Under the pieces are notes generated by a model. That model made no database searches. It had not been told where the DNA came from and saw only the letters and a program-made list of their open reading frames with translations. Both the position numbers and the translations under genes were made by a program. From assembly GCF_002078015.1 (NCBI RefSeq), contig NZ_LWBP01000156.1:1-64000 (forward strand): DNA of 64,000 nt, in the 5' to 3' direction. Shown here piece after piece: positions 6,912 through 16,258 of this stretch (its first letter is position 1; each line of letters starts with the position of its first letter). Origin of the DNA: Niastella populi (GTDB lineage: Bacteria > Bacteroidota > Bacteroidia > Chitinophagales > Chitinophagaceae).

Positions 6912-7490
6912 TCACCTGGCAAAGATCTGGGTAAAATAAAGCTGGTTCTGCATATTACGGGTAACACCGATACCGGTGTATTTGAAATTGCCTTCCATGT
7001 TCTTCCGGTGTTCGGTGCTTTTTATCCAGCCGCTGACAACCGCCTTAGCCGACAGGTTACCAAATGCCACATTTTCGCCAACGATTGTGGCGCCGGGCAC
7101 TTTCTCCTGAATATATTTTATGCGGAAGGATAAGCCCTGGTGGCCAAATGGAATGCGGTGGGTACCCATATCCATACTGTGACGGCGCGCCTGGTATTCG
7201 ATGGCGGCGTTGTTTTGTAATGGCGCCAGTTTCTTTGTTTTGCGGTAATCGTTTACCAGGTCGAGGACCTGGCGTTCGAGTCCAGGCGCCAGGTTTGCCT
7301 CAACAACGGGCGTAGAAGGCGTTACGACCACCTTTTTTTCTGAAGTTGTTTTGGTGCTGCTCTCTTTGCCGGTAGTTCTGCCGCTTGTGCCGGAACCCGA
7401 CGATTTGGTAGACTCACAACCGGTGTTTGTTAAAAATATGCTAATGAAAATTGTATAAATGCTTATAAATCGACACATATCCCGTTTCAT
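6912..7490 (-). CDS. CAP-domain (SCP/PR1-like) lipoprotein
   Basis: The product has 192 residues. The N-terminus (MKRDMCRFISIYTIFISIFLTNTGC) is a lipoprotein signal ending in a lipobox-like TNTGC, followed by a Ser/Thr/Lys linker to about residue 60. The rest is a bacterial CAP domain: LVNDYRKTKKLAPLQ, ARRHSMDMGTHRIPFGH, GENVAFG and VVSGWIKSTEHRKNM are family landmarks. Bacterial CAP proteins are extracytoplasmic and mostly of unknown function. I start at the ATG at 7490: the frame stays open upstream to 7691, but that extension crosses the TAGCTTTG promoter box and a repeat element. Confidence 0.88.
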   Translation of the reverse strand: MKRDMCRFISIYTIFISIFLTNTGCESTKSSGSGTSGRTTGKESSTKTTSEKKVVVTPSTPVVEANLAPGLERQVLDLVNDYRKTKKLAPLQNNAAIEYQARRHSMDMGTHRIPFGHQGLSFRIKYIQEKVPGATIVGENVAFGNLSAKAVVSGWIKSTEHRKNMEGNFKYTGIGVTRNMQNQLYFTQIFAR

Positions 7491-7508
7491 GAAATGACTT
7501 TGATGCAG

Positions 7509-7516
7509 CAAAGCTA
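7509..7516 (-). promoter_or_regulatory. Candidate -7 box (TAGCTTTG) for CAP lipoprotein gene
   Basis: TAGCTTTG on the minus strand, 18 nt upstream of the ATG at 7490, fully matches TAnnTTTG. It supports the short start. Confidence 0.5.
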
Positions 7517-7527
7517 ATACTATACCA

Positions 7528-7690
7528 GAAATACGCTGAACGCTAAAGGCTGAAGGCTTAACGCCAGTTCGCGAACTTTCCGGCTGTAAGAATAGACGGC
7601 CGCATTTTTCCTTTTCAGCCTTCCGCCTTTTCGTTATGAGGCTGAATATTGAGGGGCTGGCGTTAAGCGTTAAGCCTTCAGCCTTAAGCA
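7528..7690. repeat. GGCTGAAGGCTTAA-word inverted-repeat element reaching into fbp
   Basis: GGCTGAAGGCTTAACGCCAG (about 7547-7566) faces CTGGCGTTAAGCGTTAAGCC (about 7657-7676) with further GCCTTCAGCCTTAAGC words. The arms are complementary around a 90 nt centre with its own CCTTTTCAGCCTTCCGCC words. The right arm contains the stop codon and last five to six codons of fbp. Confidence 0.85.
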
Positions 7691-8689
7691 TTCTTCCAGT
7701 TCATCCATCATGCCCCTGCTGCCGATGAAGAGCGGACTGCGTTGATGCAGTTCTGTTGGCACCACATCGAGAATTCTTTCTTTTCCATTCGTAGCGCGGC
7801 CGCCTGCCACTTCCGCAATAAATGCGAACGGATTGCACTCATACAACAAACGCAGTTTGCCTTTGGGTTTTTCGATCGTGCCGGGATACATGAAGATGCC
7901 GCCTTTGATCAGGTTACGGTGCACATCGGCTACCATGCTGCCGATATAACGTTGCGTATACGGGCCGCCGGTATCCTTGTTCTTTTTCTGGCAAATATTG
8001 ATGTATTTCTGAACACCCTGTTCGTACTGGAAGAAATTGCCATGGTTTACGGAGTAGATCTTTCCGAACTCGGGGCATTTTATATTGGGATGACTTAAAC
8101 AAAATTCGCCAATGGAAGGATCGAGCGTAAAACCGTTCACCCCGCGGCGGGTAGCATACACCAGCATCGTAGAGCTGCCGTAAACGATATAACCTGCAGC
8201 TACCTGGTACCTGCCTGCCTGTAAGAAATCCTTTTCTGTGGCAACGGTGCCTTTTTCACTCACCCGGCGGTATACGCTGAAAATAGTTCCGATCGACACA
8301 TTCACATCTATATTACCACTACCATCTAACGGATCGTATAAACAAACGTATTTCGAATTCTTGCTCACCGCATCGTCGAATGCAACATATTCATCGAGCT
8401 CTTCACTGGCAATACCGGCGCAACTGATACCGTGCTGCAACACACCGGTGAACTGGTTATTGGCAAAAATATCCAGCTTTTTTACATCTTCACCCTGTAC
8501 ATTGATGGAACCTGCATCGCCGAGGATATCTACCAGTCCGGCCTTGTTCACTTCCACGTTCACCCGTTTGGCTGCAAGGCCGATATCGCGTAACAAACCG
8601 CTAAGCTCTCCGGTGGCATGGGGGAAATCTCTTAACTGCTGAATGGTAAACTCGTCAAGGGTTAAAACATTTCTGTTGATAGTGGTCAT
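7670..8689 (-). CDS. fbp: Class I fructose-1,6-bisphosphatase
   Basis: The product has 339 residues, typical for class I FBPase. The metal and phosphate site [19 protein letters not shown] is intact, with further landmarks in [14 protein letters not shown] sequence, [12 protein letters not shown] (AMP/6-phosphate region), GGIFMYPGT and [13 protein letters not shown]. The enzyme dephosphorylates fructose 1,6-bisphosphate in gluconeogenesis, which fits the glycogen genes elsewhere in the window. The last codons (CLRLKA, stop) coincide with GCTTAAGGCTGAAGGCTTAA repeat words, so the C-terminus seems to have been rewritten by the element at 7528-7690. A weak -7-like TACCTTCG lies at 8728-8735. Confidence 0.96.
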   Translation of the reverse strand: MTTINRNVLTLDEFTIQQLRDFPHATGELSGLLRDIGLAAKRVNVEVNKAGLVDILGDAGSINVQGEDVKKLDIFANNQFTGVLQHGISCAGIASEELDEYVAFDDAVSKNSKYVCLYDPLDGSGNIDVNVSIGTIFSVYRRVSEKGTVATEKDFLQAGRYQVAAGYIVYGSSTMLVYATRRGVNGFTLDPSIGEFCLSHPNIKCPEFGKIYSVNHGNFFQYEQGVQKYINICQKKNKDTGGPYTQRYIGSMVADVHRNLIKGGIFMYPGTIEKPKGKLRLLYECNPFAFIAEVAGGRATNGKERILDVVPTELHQRSPLFIGSRGMMDELEECLRLKA

Positions 8690-8750
8690 AGATCAATCCA
8701 TTGTTTTGGTTAACAGTTGTTAGTTGGCGAAGGTAGGGAAAACAGAAGCA

Positions 8751-8846
8751 ATTTTTGATTTGAGATTTGTTGATTTCGGGATTTTCCTTAATCCAGGCCT
8801 TCCGCAAAATCGAAAAATCTCCAAATCCCAAAATCTCTAAATCCAA
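8751..8846. repeat. AATCTCAAAATCCC-word inverted-repeat element
   Basis: GATTTGAGATTTGTTGATTTCGGGATTTT on the left faces AAATCTCCAAATCCCAAAATCTCTAAATC on the right, with a centre AATCCAGGCCTTCCGC. It lies in the divergent gap between fbp and aspartate kinase. The rest of the gap has TCTGACTTCTGACTTC-like words and the promoter of the kinase. Confidence 0.75.
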
Positions 8847-8932
8847 CATGGCCAGCCACGTATATGTCCTACATCTGGCCCCAACTTCTACTTCTAACAT
8901 ACCTCTCACCTCCGACTTCTGACTTCTTTCAC

Positions 8933-8940
8933 TACTTTTG
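8933..8940 (+). promoter_or_regulatory. Candidate -7 box (TACTTTTG) for aspartate kinase
   Basis: TACTTTTG fully matches TAnnTTTG and lies 45 nt before the ATG at 8986. A TTG start at 8938 would fall inside this box, which argues for 8986. Confidence 0.5.
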
Positions 8941-8985
8941 CTCTCCCTTATCAACTTTTCATCTTGTAAACTTATCAACTCAGCA

Positions 8986-10254
8986 ATGAAAGTCTTCAAA
9001 TTCGGCGGCGCCAGTGTAAGCAGTACAGAAAGTATCCGGCAGGTTGCACATATATTAAAATCATACCAGGGTGAGGAATTGCTTATTGTGATCTCGGCCA
9101 TGGGTAAAACCACCAACGCGCTGGAAAAAGTTGTGGAAGCGTTCTATGATAATAAAAAAGAGGCGGCGCTGCAATTGTTCGAAGCCATCAAACAAAGCCA
9201 TCTTACCACGGCCAAGTACCTGCTGGTTAAAAATTTCAACGAAACGCTTGAACAGCTCACCAATTTTTTTACCGAAGTAGAGTGGCTGCTGCATGACAAA
9301 CCGGTACAGGGTTTCGATTATTATTACGACCAGGTAGTATGCATCGGTGAATTATTATCAACCGTTATTGTAAGCGCTTACCTGAACGAGGCCGGCTTCG
9401 CCAATCACTGGGTCGACGTTCGCGATATCATCAGGACCGACGATAATTTCCGCGATGCCAATATCGACTGGCATTATTCAGGTGAAAAAGTAGAGAATGT
9501 AGTGTTGCCGTTGCTGAAAGAACATAAGGTGATCGTAACCCAGGGTTTTATCGGTTCTACCGATGAGAACGAAAGCACTACCCTTGGCCGTGAAGGCAGC
9601 GATTATACTGCCGCCGTATTTGCGAATTTGCTGAACGCCGAAGGACAATATATCTGGAAAGATGTGGAAGGTGTGATGAATGCCGACCCCAAATTGTTCC
9701 CCGATGCACAGTTGTTAAGCGAACTGAATTACGATGAGGTAATTGAAATGGCCTATTATGGCGCGCAGGTGATTCACCCGAAAACGATAAAACCGCTGCA
9801 GAACAAAGGCATTCCCCTGTATGTAAAATGTTTTCTGAATAAAGACCTGCCCGGCACCGTCATTCATAAAAAAAGCCTGAAAGGACTGCCGCCGATAGTG
9901 GTATTGAAACAGAACCAGGTGCTGATACAACTGCACTCGAAAGATTTTTCGTTTGTTGGCGAAAAACCGGTGGCCGACCTGTACCAGTTGCTGGCCGATA
10001 GTAAAATAAAACCCAACCTCATGCAGACCGGAGCGGTAACCATTCAGATTTGTCTCGATAACCAAACCGAAAAAATTGAAAAACTGGCCCTCGCTGCCGC
10101 CGGCATCTTTGAAGTTCAGGTTGAAAAAGGGCTCACCCTGCTTACCATCAGGCATTATAATGATGTGATGTTACAAAAGATGATCACCGGCAAAACGATT
10201 GAACTGATGCAGCAGACGCCGGAGACGGTGCAGGTAGTATTAAAGGGTATTTAG
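8986..10254 (+). CDS. lysC: Aspartate kinase (monofunctional aspartokinase)
   Basis: The product has 422 residues. The N-terminus MKVFKFGGASVSS is the aspartokinase nucleotide-binding KFGG motif. Further landmarks are VISAMGKTTN, TTLGREGSDYTAA and DVEGVMNADPK, with AYYGAQVIHPKTIKPL closing the kinase domain. The C-terminal third (about 300-422) is two ACT-like regions, the usual site of lysine or threonine feedback control. It phosphorylates aspartate, the first step to lysine, threonine, methionine and diaminopimelate. The gene stands alone and is convergent with the metallo-hydrolase gene. The symbol is the generic one; the controlling amino acid is not known. Confidence 0.93.
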   Translation: MKVFKFGGASVSSTESIRQVAHILKSYQGEELLIVISAMGKTTNALEKVVEAFYDNKKEAALQLFEAIKQSHLTTAKYLLVKNFNETLEQLTNFFTEVEWLLHDKPVQGFDYYYDQVVCIGELLSTVIVSAYLNEAGFANHWVDVRDIIRTDDNFRDANIDWHYSGEKVENVVLPLLKEHKVIVTQGFIGSTDENESTTLGREGSDYTAAVFANLLNAEGQYIWKDVEGVMNADPKLFPDAQLLSELNYDEVIEMAYYGAQVIHPKTIKPLQNKGIPLYVKCFLNKDLPGTVIHKKSLKGLPPIVVLKQNQVLIQLHSKDFSFVGEKPVADLYQLLADSKIKPNLMQTGAVTIQICLDNQTEKIEKLALAAAGIFEVQVEKGLTLLTIRHYNDVMLQKMITGKTIELMQQTPETVQVVLKGI

Positions 10255-10295
10255 TCTTTTGTTCCCCCTTTGTGGTTCTTAGCTTATATTCCGGT

Positions 10296-10384
10296 AGTTC
10301 ATAAGTTATTGAGTTATTCAGTTCGTAAATCGACAACTGACCAACTGAATAACTGACCAACTGAATAACTGAACAACTGAACAA
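10296..10384. repeat. ACTGAAYA-word inverted-repeat element
   Basis: Left words AAGTTATTGAGTTATTCAGTT face six right-hand ACTGAMYA units. The element occupies most of the gap between convergent aspartate kinase and metallo-hydrolase genes. The last base pairs of its right arm (AACAACT) overlap the TAG stop of the metallo-hydrolase on the other strand. Confidence 0.8.
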
Positions 10385-11800
10385 CTATCTCAAATATTTC
10401 TCAAAATCCAGTTTCCCGTAAATAAGCTTGTCTTTAACTAACAGTATATAAAGGACAACCTCCCGCCAGCGCATTGTCCAGCTTTCAACCGAACGCCAGG
10501 TAAACAGTTTATGTATGGGCAGCAGGTCGTATTCATAGGCGTTGAACACCAGGTTCAGGGCTTCCATGTATTTTTTTCGCTTTGACGTTACCTTATAAAA
10601 TACACGTTTGCCAATACACATATGCGAGAAGATCCTGAATTCAATGCCGCGTAAAAAAATAAATGCGGTAGTATGAATTTGTATAGGATAAGTGACATGA
10701 TCGAGCACGGTGTGCGGCGGCAGCTCTTCTACCCTGCCCTTGTACACGTTGATGTTGAAAATATATTTTGTAGCGCCGCCTGCAGAAAGTACATATGTAA
10801 ATTGAACGGGTTTGAAATAACGCCTGATAAAAAACGGCAAACTGGCTGAGAATTGCCCAAAATACTCCGTCACTACCTGTTTTTCGATCACCGCCTCGTC
10901 TTCCAGCTTATAAAACTTTTGCAGGCTTTCGCTTTGTTGCTGTAAGTATTCTGCCAGTAAGGTTTCGCGGTTGGTGAACCAGTCTTTGTCGCTGATGTGG
11001 AAGCCGGTTTCAGTTGACCAGCGATCACCCGACAACATTACTTTCACCTGGGGTGTTTGTATGCCATGTTTTTTAAAATACGCTTCCACCAGCAGCGGAT
11101 GTTGAATATACCGGTTGAAATGAAAAGAGTCTTTATGCAAATGGCAATGGTTGCTGGCGAAAGGAATGGCGTACCGGGCGCCGGTTGCCTGTGCGGTTTG
11201 CGCAAATTCTTTTATGTAACGGTCGAGGTCGTCAACGGGCGTTTCGGGTTCATCAACTATTTCATAGGAAAGCCGTTCATTGGCCGAGCTATGGCTTCTG
11301 AATACAAAATCGATGGGCCGGTGTTTGCGGGTGATCTGCCGAAGTGTAAGCCCCATATGTTTGGAATCGTTCAGGTTCAGCAGTTTTACGCCATCACATT
11401 CTATCAGCAGCGCGCTGTCGAGGAACATCCAGAACTGGTACGATGTAATGCTGAAACCGGCGTCGAGCTGAAACCGTTCGCCATGTTTTAATTCGATGAT
11501 GTTTTTGTACCCGAGGTAATACAGGTCGTCTTTCATGCGTGTATAATTTCCCTTCGGAACAATAATGGGAATGTTACACGGGAACCGCTTTAATGAATCG
11601 CCATGAAAGTGGTCCCAGTGAATATGGGTGAGATAGATGAGATCGGGTTGAAGCGAATTGATGAGGTCTTTGCTTACAGGGGGGTAATTCCACCACGAGC
11701 GCCAGTAGCTGCTTCCAACGAGCCAGGGATCGCAAATAAGCGATTTGCCGGGCTTATTTTTTACCAATAAACCGGCATGGGATAAGATTTGAAATTCCAT
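10385..11800 (-). CDS. Metallo-beta-lactamase-fold hydrolase (UlaG-like)
   Basis: The product has 471 residues. The first half is a metallo-beta-lactamase fold opening with FQILSHAGLLVK and carrying the metal motif THIHWDHFHGD (H59, H61, D63, H64), SLICDPWL before it, and LLNLNDSKH and SNHCHLH downstream as likely further ligands. This resembles UlaG/RomA-type hydrolases. The second half (about 260-471) is an unassigned basic and aromatic region with no recognised domain and no clear membrane segment. I start at the ATG at 11800; the frame extends 18 codons further by an alternative start across a TAACTTTA box. Substrate unknown. Confidence 0.8.
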   Translation of the reverse strand: MEFQILSHAGLLVKNKPGKSLICDPWLVGSSYWRSWWNYPPVSKDLINSLQPDLIYLTHIHWDHFHGDSLKRFPCNIPIIVPKGNYTRMKDDLYYLGYKNIIELKHGERFQLDAGFSITSYQFWMFLDSALLIECDGVKLLNLNDSKHMGLTLRQITRKHRPIDFVFRSHSSANERLSYEIVDEPETPVDDLDRYIKEFAQTAQATGARYAIPFASNHCHLHKDSFHFNRYIQHPLLVEAYFKKHGIQTPQVKVMLSGDRWSTETGFHISDKDWFTNRETLLAEYLQQQSESLQKFYKLEDEAVIEKQVVTEYFGQFSASLPFFIRRYFKPVQFTYVLSAGGATKYIFNINVYKGRVEELPPHTVLDHVTYPIQIHTTAFIFLRGIEFRIFSHMCIGKRVFYKVTSKRKKYMEALNLVFNAYEYDLLPIHKLFTWRSVESWTMRWREVVLYILLVKDKLIYGKLDFEKYLR

Positions 11801-12111
11801 TTGCCAAAACCGTTTAACGTAGCTAAAGTTAAGGTTTATAACAGTGTAACACAAGTGAAGATGCCTGTGAATTCATATTTAAGTGACGGTAATATTTTGT
11901 GGAAGTATTGGGGAATTATTGAATATGGGCAGCCGTGAAACGGCAATCGGCAAACCTCAGCACGGAGTACAGCGGCAAACGGCAATCGGCTCGAATATCA
12001 CGAGCCCTTTCACTGCCTGCCCCGGTGAAGTCGGGGTTTCACGTTTGCCGTTTCACGATTCACGATTCCGTATCTTGCATTCCGGAAAAATTATATACAC
12101 CAACAATTATT
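11801..12111. other. 311 bp divergent intergenic region
   Basis: It separates the metallo-hydrolase from the MutS-like gene. 11933-12068 is an inverted repeat made of GTGAAACGGCAATCGG and its complement. A weak -7 box TAACTTTA for the hydrolase lies just upstream of its start, and TATCTTGC at about 12071 may serve the MutS-like gene. The frame of the MutS-like gene is open through the repeat, but no coding signal is seen there. Confidence 0.6.
11933..12068. repeat. GTGAAACGGCAATCGG-word inverted-repeat element
   Basis: GTGAAACGGCAATCGGCAAAC on the left faces GTTTCACGTTTGCCGTTTCAC on the right, with additional internal complementary pieces (CCCCGGTGAAGTCGGGG, CTCGAATATCACGAG). The structure would fold into a long branched hairpin. 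Related words occur at 5217-5250. Confidence 0.8.
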
Positions 12112-13893
12112 ATGGAGCCCACCATTGTTTACTACGAGGAAAAAGTGCAGTCTTATAAGGAAGCTTTACAAAAAATAAAGCCCGTAACCACGCTGATAGC
12201 TGCATTGCGGCTGGCTTGTTTTGTTGTGTTTGGCTGGGCCATATATAAATATATCGTTACCAATAGCACGGGCTGGATGGCCGCTACCCTGCTGTTGGCC
12301 GCAGCTTTTGCCATATTGGTACGCATTGCCTGGCGCCTGAACGATCGCAAGGCGTTGTTGGAGAAATTGCTGTTCATCAACACCAATGAATTGAATGTAC
12401 TGCGGCATTTGCCGAATAAATTTGAGAATGGCGCGGCTTTTTCATCAAACGACAATAATTCGGGCGACCTCGATATCTTCGGTTCCGGCTCTTTATATCA
12501 TTTACTCAACCGCACCACCACCTGGCATGGCAAACAGCAACTGGCTGCCATGTTGCAAGAGCCGCCGCTGGTAAAAAACGGAATAGAACAGCAACAACAG
12601 GCGGTACAGGCGTTAAGCACCCAAAAGGAATTACGGCAGTTGCTTACCGCGCATGGATTGTTGAACGAAGAAAAGGAAGGCAACCTGCACGATATCGCCA
12701 GCTGGCTGCAACGGCCGGCCATCATCCATGGTAAGGGCCAGATCAATGCCCTGCGTTTCATTACCTCTATATACAGCGCCGTATTGTTGATCTACTGGTT
12801 GATCTCGGGAAACTACTACCTGCTTATTCCGGTTGTTTTCCTGAATTGGATCATTATCGGCACCTATGCCAAACATATTCAGCAACAACACATCCTGTTG
12901 GGAAAAAAGCAGACCATATTAGATCAATACGCTGCTATATTATCGCTATTCTGTAAGGTGGAAACGGGTAATTCGGCGCTGCTGCAAAAAGAAAAAACCA
13001 GTGCCACCGAAGCGCACCAGGCGGTGAAGAAACTGTCGCGCCTGTCGGCCATGTTCGATCAGCGGCTGAACCTTATCGTAAATATCTTCCTGAACAGCTT
13101 TTTTATGTACGATATCCAATGCCTGTGGGCGCTGGAAAGCTGGAAGAAAAAACACAAAGCCCATTTTAACGACTGGATCCATTGCGTGGGCATGATCGAA
13201 TGCCTGAACTCCCTGGCGACATTTGCGTCAAACTTTCCCGGCAATCAATACCCAACTGTAAACAGTGGTGGTATTTCCATTTCTGCTACGCACATGGCGC
13301 ATCCGTTGATCCCCGCCGAAGAACGGGTGGCCAATGATTGTACGTTTGGCATAAATGAAAAGCTGGTACTGGTAACCGGTTCAAATATGTCGGGCAAAAC
13401 CACCTTTCTGCGAACACTGGGGGTAAACCTCATACTGGCACAATGCGGCGCCCCGGTTTGTGCAGCTTCATTTGCCTTTACACCCATGGTCATTCGCAGC
13501 TCTATACGGGTAAGCGATTCGCTGCAGGAGCATACCTCCTACTTTATGGCCGAATTGAAACGCCTGCAGCAGATCATTCATTACCTGCAACAAAATTCAG
13601 TGCCGGTGCTTATTTTGATCGATGAAATTTTGCGCGGTACCAATTCGGAAGACAAAACCCATGGCTCGGAACAGTTCATAAAAAAACTGTTGCAGTACCG
13701 GTGCCTTACTTTATTTGCCACGCACGACCTGGCATTGAGCAGGTTGGAAGACGAACTGGCGGGAAAGGTAAACAACTATTGTTTTGAAAGCACCATCCGT
13801 AATAACGAACTCCTTTTCGATTACAAATTACAACGCGGCGTGGCCAAGAATAAGAATGCATCTTTCTTAATGGAAAAGATGGAGATCATTTAA
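12112..13893 (+). CDS. Membrane-anchored MutS-family ATPase
   Basis: The product has 593 residues. The C-terminal 200 residues are a MutS ATPase domain: Walker A SNMSGKTTFLRTLG (about residues 424-437), SYFMAELKRL, Walker B VLILIDEILRGTNSEDK (about 499-515) and ATHDLALS. The N-terminal mismatch-recognition domain of MutS is absent. Instead there are hydrophobic pairs near residues 28-72 and about 220-250, which look like transmembrane helices, and a middle region resembling the MutS lever. Such proteins occur in Bacteroidota without known function and are unlikely to be replication mismatch repair. I start at the ATG 12112; an upstream in-frame extension runs through the repeat at 11933-12068. 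Confidence 0.85.
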   Translation: MEPTIVYYEEKVQSYKEALQKIKPVTTLIAALRLACFVVFGWAIYKYIVTNSTGWMAATLLLAAAFAILVRIAWRLNDRKALLEKLLFINTNELNVLRHLPNKFENGAAFSSNDNNSGDLDIFGSGSLYHLLNRTTTWHGKQQLAAMLQEPPLVKNGIEQQQQAVQALSTQKELRQLLTAHGLLNEEKEGNLHDIASWLQRPAIIHGKGQINALRFITSIYSAVLLIYWLISGNYYLLIPVVFLNWIIIGTYAKHIQQQHILLGKKQTILDQYAAILSLFCKVETGNSALLQKEKTSATEAHQAVKKLSRLSAMFDQRLNLIVNIFLNSFFMYDIQCLWALESWKKKHKAHFNDWIHCVGMIECLNSLATFASNFPGNQYPTVNSGGISISATHMAHPLIPAEERVANDCTFGINEKLVLVTGSNMSGKTTFLRTLGVNLILAQCGAPVCAASFAFTPMVIRSSIRVSDSLQEHTSYFMAELKRLQQIIHYLQQNSVPVLILIDEILRGTNSEDKTHGSEQFIKKLLQYRCLTLFATHDLALSRLEDELAGKVNNYCFESTIRNNELLFDYKLQRGVAKNKNASFLMEKMEII

Positions 13894-13930
13894 ATAATTC
13901 TTCGTAAGTATATTTATAGGTGTAGGTGAT

Positions 13931-14022
13931 TGCTGATTTCGGGACTTAGAGATTTAGTCCAGCGCAAGCTTGCTGATCAGTTTTGAAATCCTACATCCTT
14001 AAATCTCAAAATCCCAAAATAA
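13931..14022. repeat. AATCTCAAAATCCC-word inverted-repeat element
   Basis: GATTTCGGGACTTAGAGATTTA faces TAAATCTCAAAATCCCAAAAT across a centre containing CCAGCGCAAGCTTGCTG. It lies between the convergent MutS-like and dnaK genes and is directly followed by the dnaK terminator. Confidence 0.8.
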
Positions 14023-14050
14023 AAAAGCCCCCCGCAATAAAGCGAAGGGC
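14021..14050 (-). terminator. dnaK intrinsic terminator
   Basis: On the minus strand GCCCTTCGC and GCGGGGGGC pair (two or more G-U pairs) around TTTATT and are followed by six T residues. It lies about 30 bp after the dnaK stop. Confidence 0.85.
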
Positions 14051-14078
14051 CTTCGTCTTTTATAATCTCCTGTCGTCC

Positions 14079-15992
14079 TTATTTCACTTCTTCGTATTCG
14101 GCATCGGTTACGTTTTCACCGCCGCCGCCATTGTTACCGCCGCCCTGTTGCTGACCGTCGCCAGGTTGCTGGCCGCCGGCCTGTGCGCCTTGTGTGGCTT
14201 TGTACAACTCTTCGCTGGCTGCTGTCCAGGCATTGTTCATTTCCGTTGTAGCAGCGTCGATAGCATTCAGATCCTGCGATTTGTGCGCTTCTTTCAACTT
14301 ATTCAGCGCAGTTTCAATAGGCGCTTTTTTATCAGCGGGGATCTTGTCGCCGTATTCTTTCAATTGTTTTTCGGTCTGGAAGATCAGGCTGTCGGCCTGG
14401 TTAACCTTGTCAACCTTTTCACGGGCTGCCTTATCGGTAGCTTCGTTGGCTTTTGCCTCGTTCTTCATTTTTTCGATCTCGTCTTTGCTTAAACCGCTGC
14501 CGGCTTCGATCCTGATCTTTTGTTCTTTGCCGGTGCCTTTATCCTTTGCCAGCACGTGCAGGATACCATTGGCATCGATATCGAAGGTTACTTCAATTTG
14601 CGGAACGCCACGGGGTGCAGGTGGAATGTCTGTCAACTGGAAGCGGCCGAGGCTCTTGTTTTGATTGGCCATTGGGCGCTCACCCTGCAACACATGTATT
14701 TCAACACCAGGCTGGTTGTCGCTGGCGGTAGAGAATACTTCCGATTTTTTAGTGGGAATGGTTGTGTTTGAATCGATCAAACGGGTCATTACACCACCCA
14801 TAGTTTCTATACCGAGGCTCAGCGGAGTTACGTCGAGCAACAGTACGTCTTTTACTTCACCGGTCAATACCGCACCCTGAATAGCAGCGCCTACAGCTAC
14901 CACTTCATCGGGGTTAACACCTCTGTTGGGTTTCTTGCCGAAGAACTTTTCTACGATCTCCTGTACTTTAGGAATACGGGTGCTGCCACCTACCAGAATC
15001 ACTTCATCGATTTGAGAAGTAGACAAACCGGCATCTTTCAGCGCCTGCTCGCAGGGCTTCAGACAGCGTTCGAATAATTTATCGGCAAGTTGTTCGAATT
15101 TTGCGCGGCTCAGTTTCTTTACCAGGTGTTTGGGCACGCCGTCAACTGCGGTTATATATGGCAGGTTGATCTCTGTTTCGGTGGAAGAAGACAATTCAAC
15201 TTTTGCTTTTTCAGCAGCTTCTTTCAACCGTTGTAAAGCCATCGGGTCTTTACGCAGGTCAACGCCTTCATCGTTCTTAAATTCGGCTGCCAGCCAGTCC
15301 ATGATCACTTTATCGAAGTCGTCACCGCCCAAGTGGGTATCACCATTGGTTGATTTTACTTCGAAAACGCCATCACCCAGTTCCAGTACAGAAATATCGA
15401 ATGTACCGCCGCCAAGGTCGAATACTGCGATCTTCTGATCGTGTTTGCCTTTATCGAGACCGTAAGCCAGCGCCGCAGCGGTAGGTTCGTTCACGATACG
15501 GCGTACATTGAGACCGGCAATTTCACCGGCTTCTTTGGTAGCCTGACGTTGTGCGTCGTTAAAGTAAGCCGGAACAGTAATTACGGCTTCATTTACTTCC
15601 TGACCCAGGTAATCTTCTGCTGTTTTCTTCATTTTCTGAAGTATCATGGCAGATAATTCCTGGGGTGTATATAAGCGGCCGTCTATGTCAATACGTACCG
15701 TATTATTGTCACCTTTTGCTACCTTATAGCTCCAGTGGCTGATCTCTTCTGTCACCTCGTCAAACCTGCGCCCCATGAAACGCTTAACGCTCATGATGGT
15801 ATTATGCGGGTTGGTAATGGCCTGGCGTTTCGCCGGATCGCCTACTTTACGTTCGCCGTTCTTCAGAAAAGCCACTACAGACGGGGTGGTACGGCGTCCC
15901 TCGTCATTGGCAATTACCACCGGTTCATTTCCTTCCATTACTGCAACGCAGCTGTTGGTGGTACCGAGGTCAATTCCTATTATCTTTCCCAT
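14079..15992 (-). CDS. dnaK: Chaperone Hsp70
   Basis: The product has 637 residues, full length for DnaK. The N-terminal ATPase domain opens with [19 protein letters not shown] and contains [46 protein letters not shown] and [11 protein letters not shown]. The linker is [13 protein letters not shown], followed by the peptide-binding domain and a helical lid. The tail is Gln/Gly-rich and ends in AEYEEVK instead of the usual EEVD-like motif. It folds and refolds proteins with DnaJ and GrpE, neither of which is encoded beside it. It stands alone with its own terminator and an inverted repeat upstream at 16060-16076. Confidence 0.98.
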   Translation of the reverse strand: MGKIIGIDLGTTNSCVAVMEGNEPVVIANDEGRRTTPSVVAFLKNGERKVGDPAKRQAITNPHNTIMSVKRFMGRRFDEVTEEISHWSYKVAKGDNNTVRIDIDGRLYTPQELSAMILQKMKKTAEDYLGQEVNEAVITVPAYFNDAQRQATKEAGEIAGLNVRRIVNEPTAAALAYGLDKGKHDQKIAVFDLGGGTFDISVLELGDGVFEVKSTNGDTHLGGDDFDKVIMDWLAAEFKNDEGVDLRKDPMALQRLKEAAEKAKVELSSSTETEINLPYITAVDGVPKHLVKKLSRAKFEQLADKLFERCLKPCEQALKDAGLSTSQIDEVILVGGSTRIPKVQEIVEKFFGKKPNRGVNPDEVVAVGAAIQGAVLTGEVKDVLLLDVTPLSLGIETMGGVMTRLIDSNTTIPTKKSEVFSTASDNQPGVEIHVLQGERPMANQNKSLGRFQLTDIPPAPRGVPQIEVTFDIDANGILHVLAKDKGTGKEQKIRIEAGSGLSKDEIEKMKNEAKANEATDKAAREKVDKVNQADSLIFQTEKQLKEYGDKIPADKKAPIETALNKLKEAHKSQDLNAIDAATTEMNNAWTAASEELYKATQGAQAGGQQPGDGQQQGGGNNGGGGENVTDAEYEEVK

Positions 15993-16059
15993 ATATGCTG
16001 AATTTAATGTTCCAATATGGTTATCAATGATTATGCCGTGAGGGAGAAGGGTGCAAAAA

Positions 16060-16076
16060 TGTCAGTTTTGCTGGCA
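16060..16076. promoter_or_regulatory. Inverted repeat upstream of dnaK (TGTCAG-N5-CTGGCA)
   Basis: TGTCAG and CTGGCA form 6 bp arms with one mismatch around TTTTG, 68-84 bp upstream of the dnaK ATG. Position and symmetry suggest a protein binding site, possibly heat-shock control. It does not match the CIRCE consensus. Assignment is tentative. Confidence 0.3.
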
Positions 16077-16088
16077 GAATGAAATGTA

Positions 16089-16258
16089 AATGTGATAATT
16101 TGATAATTCGATAATGTGATAATGCTTCAGGTGTGGCAGGCTTGTTTTCCGAAAACTCCCTTTATGGCAGTTGTAGTTACTTTCTTGCATTTAAACCAGC
16201 CCACGCGTAGCACCCACGATGCTGTATTCAGTTATCACATTAGCAAATTCGCTAATTG
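16089..16258. repeat. Full-length GATAATGTGATAATG element, left copy of a flanking pair
   Basis: About 170 bp. Shared with 17917-18101 in the same orientation: ATAATGTGATAATGCTTC, TCCGAAA, CGATGCTGTATTCA and TATCACATTAGC, with diverged sequence between. The ends of each copy are themselves complementary words (GATAATGTGATAATG against TTATCACATTA), like a small element with terminal inverted repeats. The two copies enclose only the two genes at 16492-17916. Confidence 0.8.

Noticed and set aside
7491-7691. N-terminal extension of the CAP lipoprotein
   Set aside because: The extension crosses a repeat arm and the TAGCTTTG promoter box, and it would bury the lipoprotein signal.
16060-16076. CIRCE element for dnaK
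   Set aside because: The inverted repeat does not contain TTAGCACTC-N9-GAGTGCTAA; it is listed only as an unidentified inverted repeat.
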